A stretch of DNA of 46,958 nt from Microcystis aeruginosa Ma_SC_T_19800800_S464. Lineage in GTDB: Bacteria > Cyanobacteriota > Cyanobacteriia > Cyanobacteriales > Microcystaceae. Of this stretch, positions 35,049 to 43,576 are shown piece after piece. Numbering within the stretch: the stretch's first letter is position 1; the number at the start of each line of letters is the position of its first letter. Below the pieces are notes generated by a model. It saw only the letters and a list, made by a program, of their open reading frames with translations, made no database searches and was not told the origin of the DNA. A program made the position numbers and the translations under genes. The DNA is taken from NCBI GenBank assembly GCA_007095785.1, contig SFBL01000215.1:1-46958 (forward strand), read 5' to 3'.

Positions 35049-36179
35049 TTAAAATACGATGTTAGCACCAAAAACAGTAGCTATTGAAGCTTGAGGCCGA
35101 CATAATAAGGTTTTAGCGACCTGTAGCATAGCAATTCCTAAATTACCAAAGACTTTATGATACTGAATCATTGCTTGAATTTGTTGGATTAATCCTAAAC
35201 CAGCAAACTGAATTACTCTTTCAATAAAATCAGGGCGAATTTCTAAAATTTCTGGAAAAATTTCTAGGTAATTTTGCATTAAACTCCCTAAGGAAGGTTG
35301 AATGTTTTCTAGGGGAATTGTCGCTAATTTGAGAGAAGTTTCAATACTTAGAGTGCGACTAATCACTAAACTATTTAACCAAAGTTGTAAATAACTGCTA
35401 ATGAGCATCCCTAAATCAAAAGCTGGATCTCCCCAACTCGCTCTTTCCCAATCAATAACACACAGCAATTTTTGATCAAGATTTTGCCAATTTTTAGACA
35501 GTAAAATATTGTTGATTTTTAAATCACCATGGGTTAAACATGAGGCTTGAAAAGCTTGTTTTAATTCTGATATGGCTTGTCCTAAGCTATCGTATTTCTG
35601 ATAGAGAACAAAAAACTTCAAACCATCAGCAGGAACGACACTAAAGACCTCAGGAGTAATTCTTTCTAACCCTTCAATTAAAAACTTCAAAGGTTCTGTT
35701 GAAAGTGAGTTTTTATCTGCTGCCCAAAAGTTTTTATATTCTTGATTTTGGAAAGTTTCTCGATGAAGAAAAGCAGAAAAATAGCCGATGTCTTTGGCAA
35801 TCTTGATTGGAAAATTAGAAGTTTGATAAATATTTGTGAGATCCTGATAATCCTCTAGATAATGAAAGACTAAAATTGAGTTATCTGGATCAAAATGAAT
35901 GACTCTATTCCCATAGTTTTTAAGTGGACAAAATTCAGGCATTTGCCGCAAAAACTCCTGGCTTTTCCATTCCCCAAAAAATTCTCCGATCACTTTTCCT
36001 TGTTTCTGATAACGTTCCTGTTTAACCAATAGCTTAGACTGATCAGAAAACGTTACTAATAAATTAAAATTCTTAGCTTCAATTAACTCAACTTTTTCTA
36101 AATACTTTTGTCCTGTGTTGAGTAAGTTTTGGTCAGAAAGATAACTAAAAACATTAGATGAATTAAGTGCAAAGACCAT
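35049..36179 (-). CDS. APH-fold phosphotransferase (predicted RiPP Ser/Thr kinase)
   Basis: A 376-residue protein with the aminoglycoside-phosphotransferase kinase fold. N-lobe strands end in a Lys-containing stretch (LLVKQERYQKQGKVIGEFFG). The catalytic loop is THGDLKINNILL (His217, Asp219 and Asn224) and the metal-binding loop is VIDWERASWGDPAFDLG. These are the residues needed for ATP-dependent phosphorylation. GGAGG lies 4 bases before the start used; an ATG 24 bases upstream lacks a ribosome binding site. The next gene on the strand is HopA1-like. In class V lanthipeptide (LxmK) and thioviridamide (TvaC) pathways such kinases phosphorylate Ser/Thr before elimination. An unrelated choline- or antibiotic-kinase role is possible, but the HopA1 neighbour argues for peptide modification. 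Confidence 0.85.
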   Translation of the reverse strand: MVFALNSSNVFSYLSDQNLLNTGQKYLEKVELIEAKNFNLLVTFSDQSKLLVKQERYQKQGKVIGEFFGEWKSQEFLRQMPEFCPLKNYGNRVIHFDPDNSILVFHYLEDYQDLTNIYQTSNFPIKIAKDIGYFSAFLHRETFQNQEYKNFWAADKNSLSTEPLKFLIEGLERITPEVFSVVPADGLKFFVLYQKYDSLGQAISELKQAFQASCLTHGDLKINNILLSKNWQNLDQKLLCVIDWERASWGDPAFDLGMLISSYLQLWLNSLVISRTLSIETSLKLATIPLENIQPSLGSLMQNYLEIFPEILEIRPDFIERVIQFAGLGLIQQIQAMIQYHKVFGNLGIAMLQVAKTLLCRPQASIATVFGANIVF

Positions 36180-36553
36180 TCTACCTCCAATAAACGCTAT
36201 CATTATTTTTTTATTTGGTTCTTAGAAAGAATATCACTTTTTTGCAAGACTTAAAAGAAATATTTATGTCTTAATTTTGAAATACCGACCAAAAGTGCAA
36301 CAGAACCTAGGCAAGAGATTAAGCCGAATCTCTCAAGAGACATGGGATGGATTTGTATCATTTTACATGAGAAGGATAGCAGGGTAAGCTCATCTAATTT
36401 GCCTAAAATTAGCGATTTTTGCCCCTAGACCAATCTGGCAGTGGCAGCTCTCATAAATTATCGGCAGCAAGAATTGACTTTTTTTATCCCTTTCGTCTCT
36501 TTTATGCACAAAAAAGATCGCTTGTCAATAGCGATCACCAATTAAATTGCCAG
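36180..36553. other. Intergenic region upstream of the kinase gene
   Basis: This 374-bp spacer contains the kinase gene promoter region on the minus strand and HIP1-like text (AGCGATC). I translated the short frames on both strands: the longest minus-strand one (~30 codons from about 36344) has no ribosome binding site and no double-Gly motif, so I see no second precursor. Confidence 0.4.
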
Positions 36554-37129
36554 TTAAACTGATAGGCTATTCCCTTGCTCAGAAGTGGCAAAATGCCGCT
36601 CGATTAGGGAGGGGACATCTTGGGGAGCTACCTGATTATAATGCTTTTTATCGGGCATAACCACCAGATTCGGGCCTTTTTTGCACTGTTTTAAACAGCC
36701 GGTTAATTTAATATTCACCGCTTCTCCCAGTCCTTTTTCCTCTAAACCACTCTCTAACCTTTGGCAGACTCTCGCACCGCCATTTTTCCAACAATCGGAC
36801 TTCTGACAGATTAAGACGGTGGCTTTTTTCGCTTTTGCCGAGGCCACTTCTGGGGTTTTTTCGCCGGATAAATGCTCAATCCCTAGTACCCTCAGTTTTA
36901 ATTTTCCCGTCTTTGAACAAAGACTACTTTCTCCCGTCACTTTTAGCCATGAGTGGAGAGCAATATTGAGAGGTATGTGGTCTCGCAGTGGTTTTTCGGG
37001 CTTAAACCAATATTCCCGTTTATCCACACTGATTCTCAGGTATTTTACCTTATATCCGTCCTTGAGGACAAAACCGAGGAATTGACCGACCACTTGAAAG
37101 GGAACCATGGTAGTTGCAGATTTTGACAT
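36554..37129 (-). CDS. Thioredoxin-like (2Fe-2S) ferredoxin-domain protein
   Basis: A 191-residue protein. Residues ~1-90 are an uncharacterised beta-rich region (FLGFVLKDGYKVKYLRISVD, HIPLNIALHSWLKVTGES). Residues ~100-180 form a thioredoxin-like [2Fe-2S] domain: ATVLICQKSDCWKNGGARVC, then VNIKLTGCLKQCKKGPNLVV, giving the Cys pattern that binds the cluster in NuoE/HoxE-like proteins. It is stand-alone, so it may be a small electron carrier or sensor; no partner is visible. It precedes and is co-directional with the downstream RiPP kinase gene, but 374 bp separate them. Function is unknown. Confidence 0.85.
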   Translation of the reverse strand: MSKSATTMVPFQVVGQFLGFVLKDGYKVKYLRISVDKREYWFKPEKPLRDHIPLNIALHSWLKVTGESSLCSKTGKLKLRVLGIEHLSGEKTPEVASAKAKKATVLICQKSDCWKNGGARVCQRLESGLEEKGLGEAVNIKLTGCLKQCKKGPNLVVMPDKKHYNQVAPQDVPSLIERHFATSEQGNSLSV

Positions 37130-37173
37130 ACTTTCTCACTTTTTACGCTCAGATTGCTAATTTTTCTCAAGGA

Positions 37174-37416
37174 TTATGCCTGCCAACAGGGTTCCAGCCA
37201 ACCGATTAAACAGCCTCGGTAAACCTCTACCTGTCGCAGGACAATCCACAATTGTAAAAGTTGAGCCGGTCCATCGATGCGAACCTGTAAAGGCTGATGG
37301 AGCAAGCATTTGCCTTCAATGTCTAGGGACTGTAGCCGGTGGTAAACCTGCCAGCGATACCAAGCACTAAGAGGGAAGATTGTCTCATCTTCCGATGGCA
37401 ATTTGTCTATACTCAT
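37174..37416 (-). CDS. Asr1405/Asl0597-family hypothetical protein
   Basis: An 80-residue protein resembling the small cyanobacterial Asr1405/Asl0597 family by its pattern FPLSAWYRWQVYHRLQSLDI, then PLQVRIDGPAQLLQLWIVLRQ and YRGCLIGWLEPCW. It is soluble, rich in Trp, Leu and Gln, and unknown in function. It is 44 bases upstream of, and co-directional with, the 2Fe-2S protein gene, so the two may form an operon. Family assignment is from memory of the motif. Confidence 0.75.
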   Translation of the reverse strand: MSIDKLPSEDETIFPLSAWYRWQVYHRLQSLDIEGKCLLHQPLQVRIDGPAQLLQLWIVLRQVEVYRGCLIGWLEPCWQA

Positions 37417-37521
37417 GGGGCTTTTAATTGAGAACTATTAGCAATACAACCCTAGGCTGATGTTCTCAGTATAACCGACAACTGCAAATAATTGTCAATA
37501 ACTTCAAGAAAAAAAGTTACC

Positions 37522-37592
37522 CGGTAGCGGCGATCGGCTAAAATCTTGCTATTGTTGCCTTGTGCGCTTTGCCGATCCAGGGATCGCTACCG
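37522..37592 (+). other. Long hairpin in the leader of the RNase H gene
   Basis: CGGTAGCG (37522-37529) pairs with CGCTACCG (37585-37592). Inside it GATCGGC (37532-37538) pairs with GCCGATC (37571-37577), leaving small bulges and a ~32-base loop. The two arms total 15 paired bases. It sits ~45 bases before the start of the RNase H-ACT gene and may be a structured 5' leader or an upstream transcript end. I found no match to a known riboswitch. Confidence 0.45.
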
Positions 37593-37647
37593 CCTACAAT
37601 TGTCAAAGAGATAAAAATGGAGATAAAAAGATTTATTGACGAAAATT

Positions 37648-38487
37648 ATGGATAAAAAAGCTCAAAAAACCGATAATTCAGCAGTTCTCTATTTTGATGG
37701 TGGTTCTCGCGGCAATCCGGGGAGAGCAGCCGGTGCAGCGGTAATAGTTTTAGCCGAGGGCAATTCCTTGACTACGACTAGATATATGGAGAGAGCCACT
37801 AATAACGAAGCCGAATACACGGGATTGATTATTGGATTGGAAAAAGCCCAAGAATTAGGCTTAAAAAGCCTAGAAATTCGTGGAGATAGTCAATTAGTCA
37901 TCAATCAAGTTAAGGGAGACTGGAAGGTAAAAAGCGATAGTTTACGTCCCTTTTATCAGCGTGCTTGTCAATTAATTGCCCAATTCGATCGCATTAGCTG
38001 GCGCTGGATTGAACGAGCTAAAAATAGTTTGGCTGACGCTGCCGCTAATCATTGTATGGATGCGGCGAAAAAATCGCCAGAAAAACCCGAGGAAGGCGAA
38101 ACTAACCTCGATATTCTGCTCCAATCCCTGAAACCAATCCTAAATACTGAAGAATTCGTTTTCTCTTCCCTCACAGCAACAGGACTGGAACAGCTACAAT
38201 TAACCCCTATCTGCCAATTTCGGGAAGAGGAAGGAATAACGGTGATTATTCCCCGTCAGCAAGCCGATCGCAAGAATTTACAGTACAAATATATTTATAG
38301 ACAAATTACTCTTTCTGTGCATTCTAGTTTAGCGGCGGTGGGATTTTTAGCGGTAATTAGCGAGAAACTAGCCGAAGCAGCAATTAGCGTCAATGTCATT
38401 TCTGGTTATTATCACGATCATTTATTTATCCCTAGGGATAGGGTGACAGAAGCGATGGCTATTCTCGCAGAAATTAGCCGCTCATAA
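37648..38487 (+). CDS. RNase HI domain fused to ACT_3 (DUF2241-like) domain
   Basis: A 279-residue fusion. Residues ~10-145 are RNase H: YFDGGSRGNPG (first Asp), ATNNEAEYTGL (Glu), IRGDSQLVINQ (Asp) and NSLADAAANHCMD (last Asp), so all four catalytic acids are present and it should cleave RNA in RNA/DNA hybrids. Residues ~150-279 match the two-lobed ACT_3 (DUF2241) protein: FVFSSLTATGL, EEEGITVIIPRQQADR, and SVHSSLAAVGFLAVISEKLA then VISGYYHDHLFIPRDRV. The ACT part is usually encoded alone. The fusion suggests a ligand-controlled RNase H, which is inference. An in-frame TTG at 37636 with GGAG further upstream is an alternative start. Confidence 0.85.
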   Translation: MDKKAQKTDNSAVLYFDGGSRGNPGRAAGAAVIVLAEGNSLTTTRYMERATNNEAEYTGLIIGLEKAQELGLKSLEIRGDSQLVINQVKGDWKVKSDSLRPFYQRACQLIAQFDRISWRWIERAKNSLADAAANHCMDAAKKSPEKPEEGETNLDILLQSLKPILNTEEFVFSSLTATGLEQLQLTPICQFREEEGITVIIPRQQADRKNLQYKYIYRQITLSVHSSLAAVGFLAVISEKLAEAAISVNVISGYYHDHLFIPRDRVTEAMAILAEISRS

Positions 38488-38490
38488 CAG

Positions 38491-38570
38491 GAGTCAGTTA
38501 TCAGTTATCAGTTACCAGATGTGAGTTTTCAATTCACTGATTACTGATTACTGTTCACTGATCACTGAAA
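38491..38570. repeat. Fold-back ATCAGTT-type repeat
   Basis: Direct copies of TCAGTTA (38493-38513) are followed by inverted copies ACTGATTACTGATTACTG and CACTGATCACTGA (38535-38568), so the pair can form a hairpin. It lies between convergent genes and may act as a terminator for both. The unit is the same family as at 3136 and 14575. Confidence 0.7.
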
Positions 38571-38585
38571 AAACAGGATTTAGTA

Positions 38586-39683
38586 TTATTTGCTCTCCTC
38601 CGAGGAATTTTTCACCGTTTCTTCTAGGAAAACTACCGGTTCTTTTTCCCGTTGCTGCGAGCGGATGATATCGATGGTACTTTTCAGCACACTAGCGATG
38701 GGAACTGCTATCAATAAACCGAGAATTCCTGCCACTTTGCCACCGATAAAAAGAGATAGAATAATCCAGACGGGATTAAGTCCGATCATACCTCCCATTA
38801 ACCGAGGGGCGATGACATTATCATTAATTTGACCCACAATAATGGTCAGGGTCAAAACTTTTAAACCTAACCAAAAATCTTGAAACATCAGTAGGGTACT
38901 AATGCCAATAATGGTAAAGGCACTGGCAAAAGGAATTAATGTAGTTAGACCGATCGCCACCCCGAATAATAGGGCATAATCAACCTTGAGAATCACAAAA
39001 ACAAAAATTTGAGCAAGGCTGAGAATTCCCGCTAAAATGGTTTGACCAGCAAAATAGGTTTCAAAAGTTTGACGAATAATCGTTCTTAATTTGAGATTCC
39101 AAGGAGCAGGAATCCAACTGAAAATTCCCTCCCAAATTTGTTCGCCATAGAGAACCAGAAAGACAGTTAGAACCAGAACAAAGAGAATGTTTAGGATACT
39201 GTTGATAGTTCCCAGCACAAAGCTCAGTAATTGAGTGCTAAGAGTTTGTAAAACATTGGTTAATCGTTCCGATAACTGGGTGATTGATTGCTCGATATAA
39301 ATCGCATATTTCTGAGTTTTATCCCACTTTTCTAAATTTTGTATCTGTTCGGTTCCCGACTCGATCCACTGGGGCAAACTATTGATTAAACTGCTTAATT
39401 GTTCGACAATCTGGGGAATTAAAATTAAACCTAAAACAATCAAAATTAATAGGGCAATTAAAAAGACAATAGCGATCGAACCACTGCGATTAACCCCGCG
39501 TCTTTGCAGCAGTTTGATGGGAACATCTAAGACAAAAGCTAGTAAACTAGCAGTGACAAAAATACTGACTAAGGGTTCTAGGTAGCTAAATAATTGGAAT
39601 AATAACCAACCATTGAGAAATAAGAGCGGAAAAACCAGACTTAGCCGCAACCAACGAGGTAGTTGCTTAAAAAGCTCTATCAT
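38586..39683 (-). CDS. AI-2E family transporter (PerM/YdiK-like)
   Basis: A 365-residue multi-pass membrane protein. About eight hydrophobic helices are seen: one pair at the N-terminus (LSLVFPLLFLNGWLLFQL, VSIFVTASLLAFVLDV), a pair near 65-90, and a cluster in the C-terminal half. The family motifs are there: PQIVEQLSSLINSLPQW, then VLVLTVFLVLYGEQIW, FGVAIGLTTLIPFASAFT, DNVIAPRLMGGMIGLNPVW and LFIGGKVAGILGLLIAVPIA. Members export autoinducer-2 or exchange cations; the substrate here is unknown. The C-terminal ~25 residues are hydrophilic. Confidence 0.9.
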   Translation of the reverse strand: MIELFKQLPRWLRLSLVFPLLFLNGWLLFQLFSYLEPLVSIFVTASLLAFVLDVPIKLLQRRGVNRSGSIAIVFLIALLILIVLGLILIPQIVEQLSSLINSLPQWIESGTEQIQNLEKWDKTQKYAIYIEQSITQLSERLTNVLQTLSTQLLSFVLGTINSILNILFVLVLTVFLVLYGEQIWEGIFSWIPAPWNLKLRTIIRQTFETYFAGQTILAGILSLAQIFVFVILKVDYALLFGVAIGLTTLIPFASAFTIIGISTLLMFQDFWLGLKVLTLTIIVGQINDNVIAPRLMGGMIGLNPVWIILSLFIGGKVAGILGLLIAVPIASVLKSTIDIIRSQQREKEPVVFLEETVKNSSEESK

Positions 39684-39809
39684 TAATTTTGTCCTGAGAG
39701 AGTATCGAGGTAAAAAGAGACTTTTCTAACCAGAAATCCTCTTTCAATCTACCATCTCCTCGCTACCTTTCGAGTCCCCAGTAATCCTGAAACTCTTATC
39801 TTAACTGTA

Positions 39810-39882
39810 TGGAGCTAAGCGGATTCGAACCGCTGACCCCCTCAATGCCATTGAGGTGCTCTACCAACTGAGCTATAACCCC
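39810..39882 (-). tRNA. tRNA-Ala (anticodon GGC)
   Basis: Read on the minus strand the gene begins GGGGTTATAGCTCAGTTGGT (acceptor and D arm), has anticodon stem CCTCA/TGAGG around loop ATGGCAT (anticodon GGC), a variable region, T arm GCGGTTCGAATCCGC, and closes TAGCTCC with discriminator A. The 3' CCA is not encoded. GGC reads GCC and GCU alanine codons; the acceptor stem has one G-T pair. It lies alone between the AI-2E gene and a small membrane protein gene. Confidence 0.95.
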
Positions 39883-40001
39883 GCGAAGACCATTTTTGAA
39901 TATAGCTTAAATAGAATCATTTTGTCAAGGGGTGGAGATAAAAAAATTTGTCACTCAAAAGGCGATCGCTGATAAGACAATGGTAAAACAATCGCCCCCA
40001 T

Positions 40002-40202
40002 TTAGACAGGAGCCGGAATTTGGGTTAAATAGGTTAAACAGTGACCCATGAGGAAATAAACTACTAACATAGCCACTGCCGCTGCTGCCACCAAGGTTCC
40101 CGCCAGCATCAAGGAAAACTCTTGCTTGTCGAACGCTTGCTGCATCAGATGCAATGACCAAGCCACAAGACCGAGGTCAAAGATGAGAATCGGAACTAAC
40201 AT
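40002..40202 (-). CDS. Small two-helix membrane protein (66 aa)
   Basis: A 66-residue protein with two hydrophobic segments, residues ~3-22 (VPILIFDLGLVAWSLHLMQQ) and ~31-51 (LMLAGTLVAAAAVAMLVVYF), joined by a short charged loop (AFDKQEFS), ending in a hydrophilic tail. It is clearly coding (consistent frame, Ala/Val/Leu-rich helices), but I do not recognise it. GAGGAAAG lies upstream at a longer spacing than usual. It lies between the tRNA gene and hisF; all are minus strand. Confidence 0.7.
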   Translation of the reverse strand: MLVPILIFDLGLVAWSLHLMQQAFDKQEFSLMLAGTLVAAAAVAMLVVYFLMGHCLTYLTQIPAPV

Positions 40203-40448
40203 ATTTTAAATTTTGTTAACTTTCCTCTATTCTAATACATAATTTTCTGGAGGGATAATCGGACGGAAGTTAAAAACAGGGATTTTTTGCTGGTTTTTTG
40301 CTCGCGGCCGTCAGCCGTCAGCCATTGGCTTTCAGTAATAGGTCTAAAGCTTGCTCTTCTTGGTTTGCAGCCTGAAGAAATCCTTTTCCAGGAAAAGCGA
40401 CTCAATCACTAGATTAAGTTCTGCAAATCTTGCTCTCATTTTCCCTAG

Positions 40449-41213
40449 CTAACGCACGGGTACTTGGTGATTTTGCAGATAATTTTTAACCTCAGCGATG
40501 GTTAATTGACCATAATGGAGCAAAGAAGCCAATAAAGCCGCTTCTGCTCGGCCTTCCGTCAATGCTTCGTAAATATGCTGACAATTACCCGCTCCTCCAG
40601 AGGCAATCACAGGAATCTCCACCCTTTCTGCGATCGCTTTTGTCAAGGCCAGATCGTAACCCGCTTGCGTGCCGTCAGCATCCATACTGGTAACTAACAA
40701 CTCACCCGCCCCGCGTTTTTCCACTTCTTTAGCCCATAATAAAGCATCAATACCCGTATTTTCCCGTCCACCCCGAACATAAACCTCCCAACCGGGGTTA
40801 TGCACATCCTTGCGTCGTCTAGCATCGATCGCCACCACAATACACTGTTTACCAAAGCGATCGCTGGCTCGATCGAGCAATTCCGGCTCGCGCACGGCAG
40901 CCGAGTTAATGCTGACTTTATCGGCCCCGGCTCTTAACAAATTTTTAATATTTTCTAAGGATTGGATGCCCCCCCCCACGGTCAGAGGAATAAAAACCTG
41001 TTCCGCCGTGCGATAGACTACATCAATAATCGTGTCGCGATCTTCATGGGTAGCAGTAATATCAAGAAAAACCAACTCATCAGCCCCTGCCTGATTATAC
41101 AAGCGAGCTAACTCCACGGGGTCGCCAGCATCCTGAAGATTGACAAAATTAACCCCTTTAACTACCCGACCTTTATTGACATCCAAACAAGGCAAAATCC
41201 GCTTCGCTAACAT
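40449..41213 (-). CDS. hisF: Imidazole glycerol phosphate synthase subunit HisF
   Basis: A 254-residue (beta/alpha)8 cyclase that, with glutaminase HisH, makes imidazole glycerol phosphate and AICAR, linking histidine and purine synthesis. Catalytic Asp11 lies in [16 protein letters not shown] and the second in [12 protein letters not shown]. Phosphate-binding motifs are VGGGIQS and ASGGAG. The length is standard (about 256). It is divergent from ruvB with only ~23 bases between start codons, so the promoters overlap. hisH is elsewhere. Confidence 0.96.
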   Translation of the reverse strand: MLAKRILPCLDVNKGRVVKGVNFVNLQDAGDPVELARLYNQAGADELVFLDITATHEDRDTIIDVVYRTAEQVFIPLTVGGGIQSLENIKNLLRAGADKVSINSAAVREPELLDRASDRFGKQCIVVAIDARRRKDVHNPGWEVYVRGGRENTGIDALLWAKEVEKRGAGELLVTSMDADGTQAGYDLALTKAIAERVEIPVIASGGAGNCQHIYEALTEGRAEAALLASLLHYGQLTIAEVKNYLQNHQVPVR

Positions 41214-41236
41214 ATCCTAGACTCTTGATTGTAACA

Positions 41237-42313
41237 ATGGCCATCAAACGATCGCACAATTCCCCCCCGGCAGCCGAGGAAAATCTGCTCACTCCCAATC
41301 CCACTATAGAAGAAACGGAAAAAGCAGAAGCGCAGATTCGTCCACAATCCCTAGAGGATTATATCGGTCAACAGGACTTAAAGGCTAATCTAAAAGTCAC
41401 CATCGCCGCGGCCAAAGCTAGACAAGAAGCGATCGATCATTTGCTCTTCTACGGACCGCCGGGGTTAGGCAAAACCACCATGGCTTTAATTTTAGCGGCT
41501 GAGATGGGAGTAAATTGCCGCATTACTGCCGCCCCCGCTTTAGAGCGTCCCCGGGACATTACCGGCATCCTGATCAATCTTCAACCCCGGGATATTCTTT
41601 TTATCGACGAAATTCATCGACTGAATCGGGTGACGGAGGAGTTATTATACCCAGCTATGGAGGATTATCGCCTAGATGTGACGATTGGTAAGGGTCAAGC
41701 AGCGAAAATCCGCAGTATTTCCCTGCCTCCCTTTACTTTAATCGGTGCTACTACCAAAGTTGGCTCTTTAACTGCGCCTTTACGCGATCGTTTTGGCATG
41801 ATTCAACGTCTGCGTTTCTATACAGTTGAGGAATTGACGGCAATTATGCTCAGAAGTGCCACTATATTTAATATTCCCATTACCGAAGCGGGTGCGCTCG
41901 AAATTGCCCGTCGCAGTCGGGGAACTCCACGCATTGCCAATCGTTTATTAAAACGGGTGCGCGACTATGTGCAGGTGAAGGGAGAAACTATGATCACCCC
42001 CCATTTAGCTGCTGAGGGATTAAATCAGTTAAATGTGGATTCTATGGGTTTAGATTGGACCGATCGATTAGTATTAAAGACGATGATCGAACAGTTTCAA
42101 GGTAGGCCTGTGGGATTGGAAGCGGTAGCGGCAGCCACGGGAGAAGATGCCAAAACGATTGAGGAGGTGTATGAGCCTTATTTATTACAAATAGGTTATC
42201 TTCATCGTACCCCCCGGGGTCGCGTGGTGACGGCAGCTGCCTATGAACATTTAGGCCTACTGGCAAAATTGCCGAAAAATAAGGATCGGACTTTACCTTT
42301 GTTTGAGTTCTAG
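41237..42313 (+). CDS. ruvB: Holliday junction branch migration helicase RuvB
   Basis: A 358-residue AAA+ motor that pulls DNA through RuvA-bound Holliday junctions. Motifs: [19 protein letters not shown], Walker [10 protein letters not shown], Walker [12 protein letters not shown], sensor 1 [20 protein letters not shown] with the arginine finger, and the C-terminal winged helix ([30 protein letters not shown]). The start chosen is the first ATG; an in-frame TTG lies 12 bases upstream. The ~25-residue N-terminal extension is typical of cyanobacterial RuvB. ruvA is not adjacent. Confidence 0.97.
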   Translation: MAIKRSHNSPPAAEENLLTPNPTIEETEKAEAQIRPQSLEDYIGQQDLKANLKVTIAAAKARQEAIDHLLFYGPPGLGKTTMALILAAEMGVNCRITAAPALERPRDITGILINLQPRDILFIDEIHRLNRVTEELLYPAMEDYRLDVTIGKGQAAKIRSISLPPFTLIGATTKVGSLTAPLRDRFGMIQRLRFYTVEELTAIMLRSATIFNIPITEAGALEIARRSRGTPRIANRLLKRVRDYVQVKGETMITPHLAAEGLNQLNVDSMGLDWTDRLVLKTMIEQFQGRPVGLEAVAAATGEDAKTIEEVYEPYLLQIGYLHRTPRGRVVTAAAYEHLGLLAKLPKNKDRTLPLFEF

Positions 42314-42390
42314 TTTTCTGGATAGGGTTGGCTGAATAAATCCAAAAACCTTGTTGAATTAAGACTTTTCGGGGGGAAAATTCACACCCC

Positions 42391-42436
42391 ACACCCCCCC
42401 TGCCCCCCCCGATGTCGGGGGGGGTTGGGGGGGGGG
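42391..42436. other. Extended C-tract/G-tract hairpin
   Basis: CCCCCCCCGA (42403-42412) pairs perfectly with TCGGGGGGGG (42415-42424), with only TG between the arms. Flanking C runs before (42391 on) and a 10-G run after (42427-42436) extend the potential to pair or to form G-quadruplex or i-motif DNA. The rest of the 42314-42693 spacer, including a poorly supported 60-codon frame, holds nothing I can assign except the sigF promoter region. Confidence 0.6.
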
Positions 42437-42693
42437 CCACACCCTGCCCCTAGGAACAACTTTTTGCCGCAAACCCTAATTACCCTGGTTTTAGCTTATC
42501 TGTGTCTTTAAATACTGGCTTGACCGCGTGAAATCACACAAGTCTTTAGATAAAGGTCGTATCATCATGATCGTAGTAAGTTATATTGTTGCCATTGCTT
42601 ACCGCTTCTCATCTAGACTATGTTGGGATTGGTCAAAGCTAATTGCAATAGTGATCTTTTATAGTCAATATTTTTTAAGTTTGTTAGCATCCT

Positions 42694-43470
42694 ATGTCTG
42701 TCCTAAATAAAGAAAATCTTAAGCTGGAAACTCTCACCCTGTTTCAAAAATACCAAAAAACAGGAGATAATATGTTCCGGGATCAAATTATTCGGTTAAA
42801 CCTAGGATTAGTCAGAAGGGAAGCTCATCATTGGGTCAATCAATGCCATGAAAACTACGAAGATTTAGTGCAGGTTGGCTGTATGGGGCTAATTCGGGCG
42901 ATCGAGCGTTTTGACAGCAGCAAAGGCCATGCTTTTAGTTCCTTCGCTATTCCCTATATTCGCGGGGAAATTCAACACTATCTGCGGGATAAAGGTTATA
43001 CAGTTCGTATTCCTCGTCGTTGGTTAGATTTAGGCAGACAAGCGACAAATATGCGTCGGGATTTCCAAACTATCCACAATCGTCAACCCAATGATACGGA
43101 AATCTCCCTCGCTTTAAATATTTCGACCGAAGAATGGCAAGAGGTAAAACTGGCTTTCCAAAACCGTGAACCTCTTAGTCTCGATACGACGGTTAATAAC
43201 GATGAAGATAATCATACTTGTTTAAAAGACATCGTTCCCGATCCCCGTTATCGCAGCTTTCAACTTTGTCAAGAGGATTGCATTCGTTTACAACAGGCAC
43301 TGGCTCAATTAGAAGACAAAACCCGTCATATTCTTGAATTTGTCTTCCTTAAAGATCTTACTCAACGGGAAACCGCCGAACAATTAGGCATTAGTGTTGT
43401 CACCGTCTCCCGTCGGGTGAAAAAGGGTTTAGAAATGCTCAAGCAAACCATGGTTCAAGAAGTATTTTAG
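42694..43470 (+). CDS. sigF: RNA polymerase sigma factor SigF (group 3)
   Basis: A 258-residue sigma factor of the SigF/SigB-B. subtilis type, known in Synechocystis to drive pilus and motility genes. Region 2: IIRLNLGLVRREAHHWVNQ, YEDLVQVGCMGLIRAIERFD, then SFAIPYIRGEIQHYLRDKG. Region 3: LGRQATNMRRDFQTIHNRQP. Region 4: LEDKTRHILEFVFLKDLTQ, and the HTH QRETAEQLGISVVTVSRRVK. The length equals family size (about 259). No anti-sigma gene is nearby. Confidence 0.92.
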   Translation: MSVLNKENLKLETLTLFQKYQKTGDNMFRDQIIRLNLGLVRREAHHWVNQCHENYEDLVQVGCMGLIRAIERFDSSKGHAFSSFAIPYIRGEIQHYLRDKGYTVRIPRRWLDLGRQATNMRRDFQTIHNRQPNDTEISLALNISTEEWQEVKLAFQNREPLSLDTTVNNDEDNHTCLKDIVPDPRYRSFQLCQEDCIRLQQALAQLEDKTRHILEFVFLKDLTQRETAEQLGISVVTVSRRVKKGLEMLKQTMVQEVF

Positions 43471-43576
43471 CCTAATTATCGGTTATCATAGCAAGTCCAT
43501 TATTAACTCCCAATTCAACTTTAAAAACTCAGTTATGGATTTTTTTCCCCTGCTCCGATGCTCCCCTCTCCGGTGC

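Noticed and set aside
36254..36344. Minus-strand ~30-codon frame as a second RiPP precursor
   Set aside because: It has no ribosome binding site and no double-Gly or leader-like motif.
42528..42710. 60-codon frame before sigF
   Set aside because: It overlaps the sigF start, has no ribosome binding site, and its composition does not resemble neighbouring genes.
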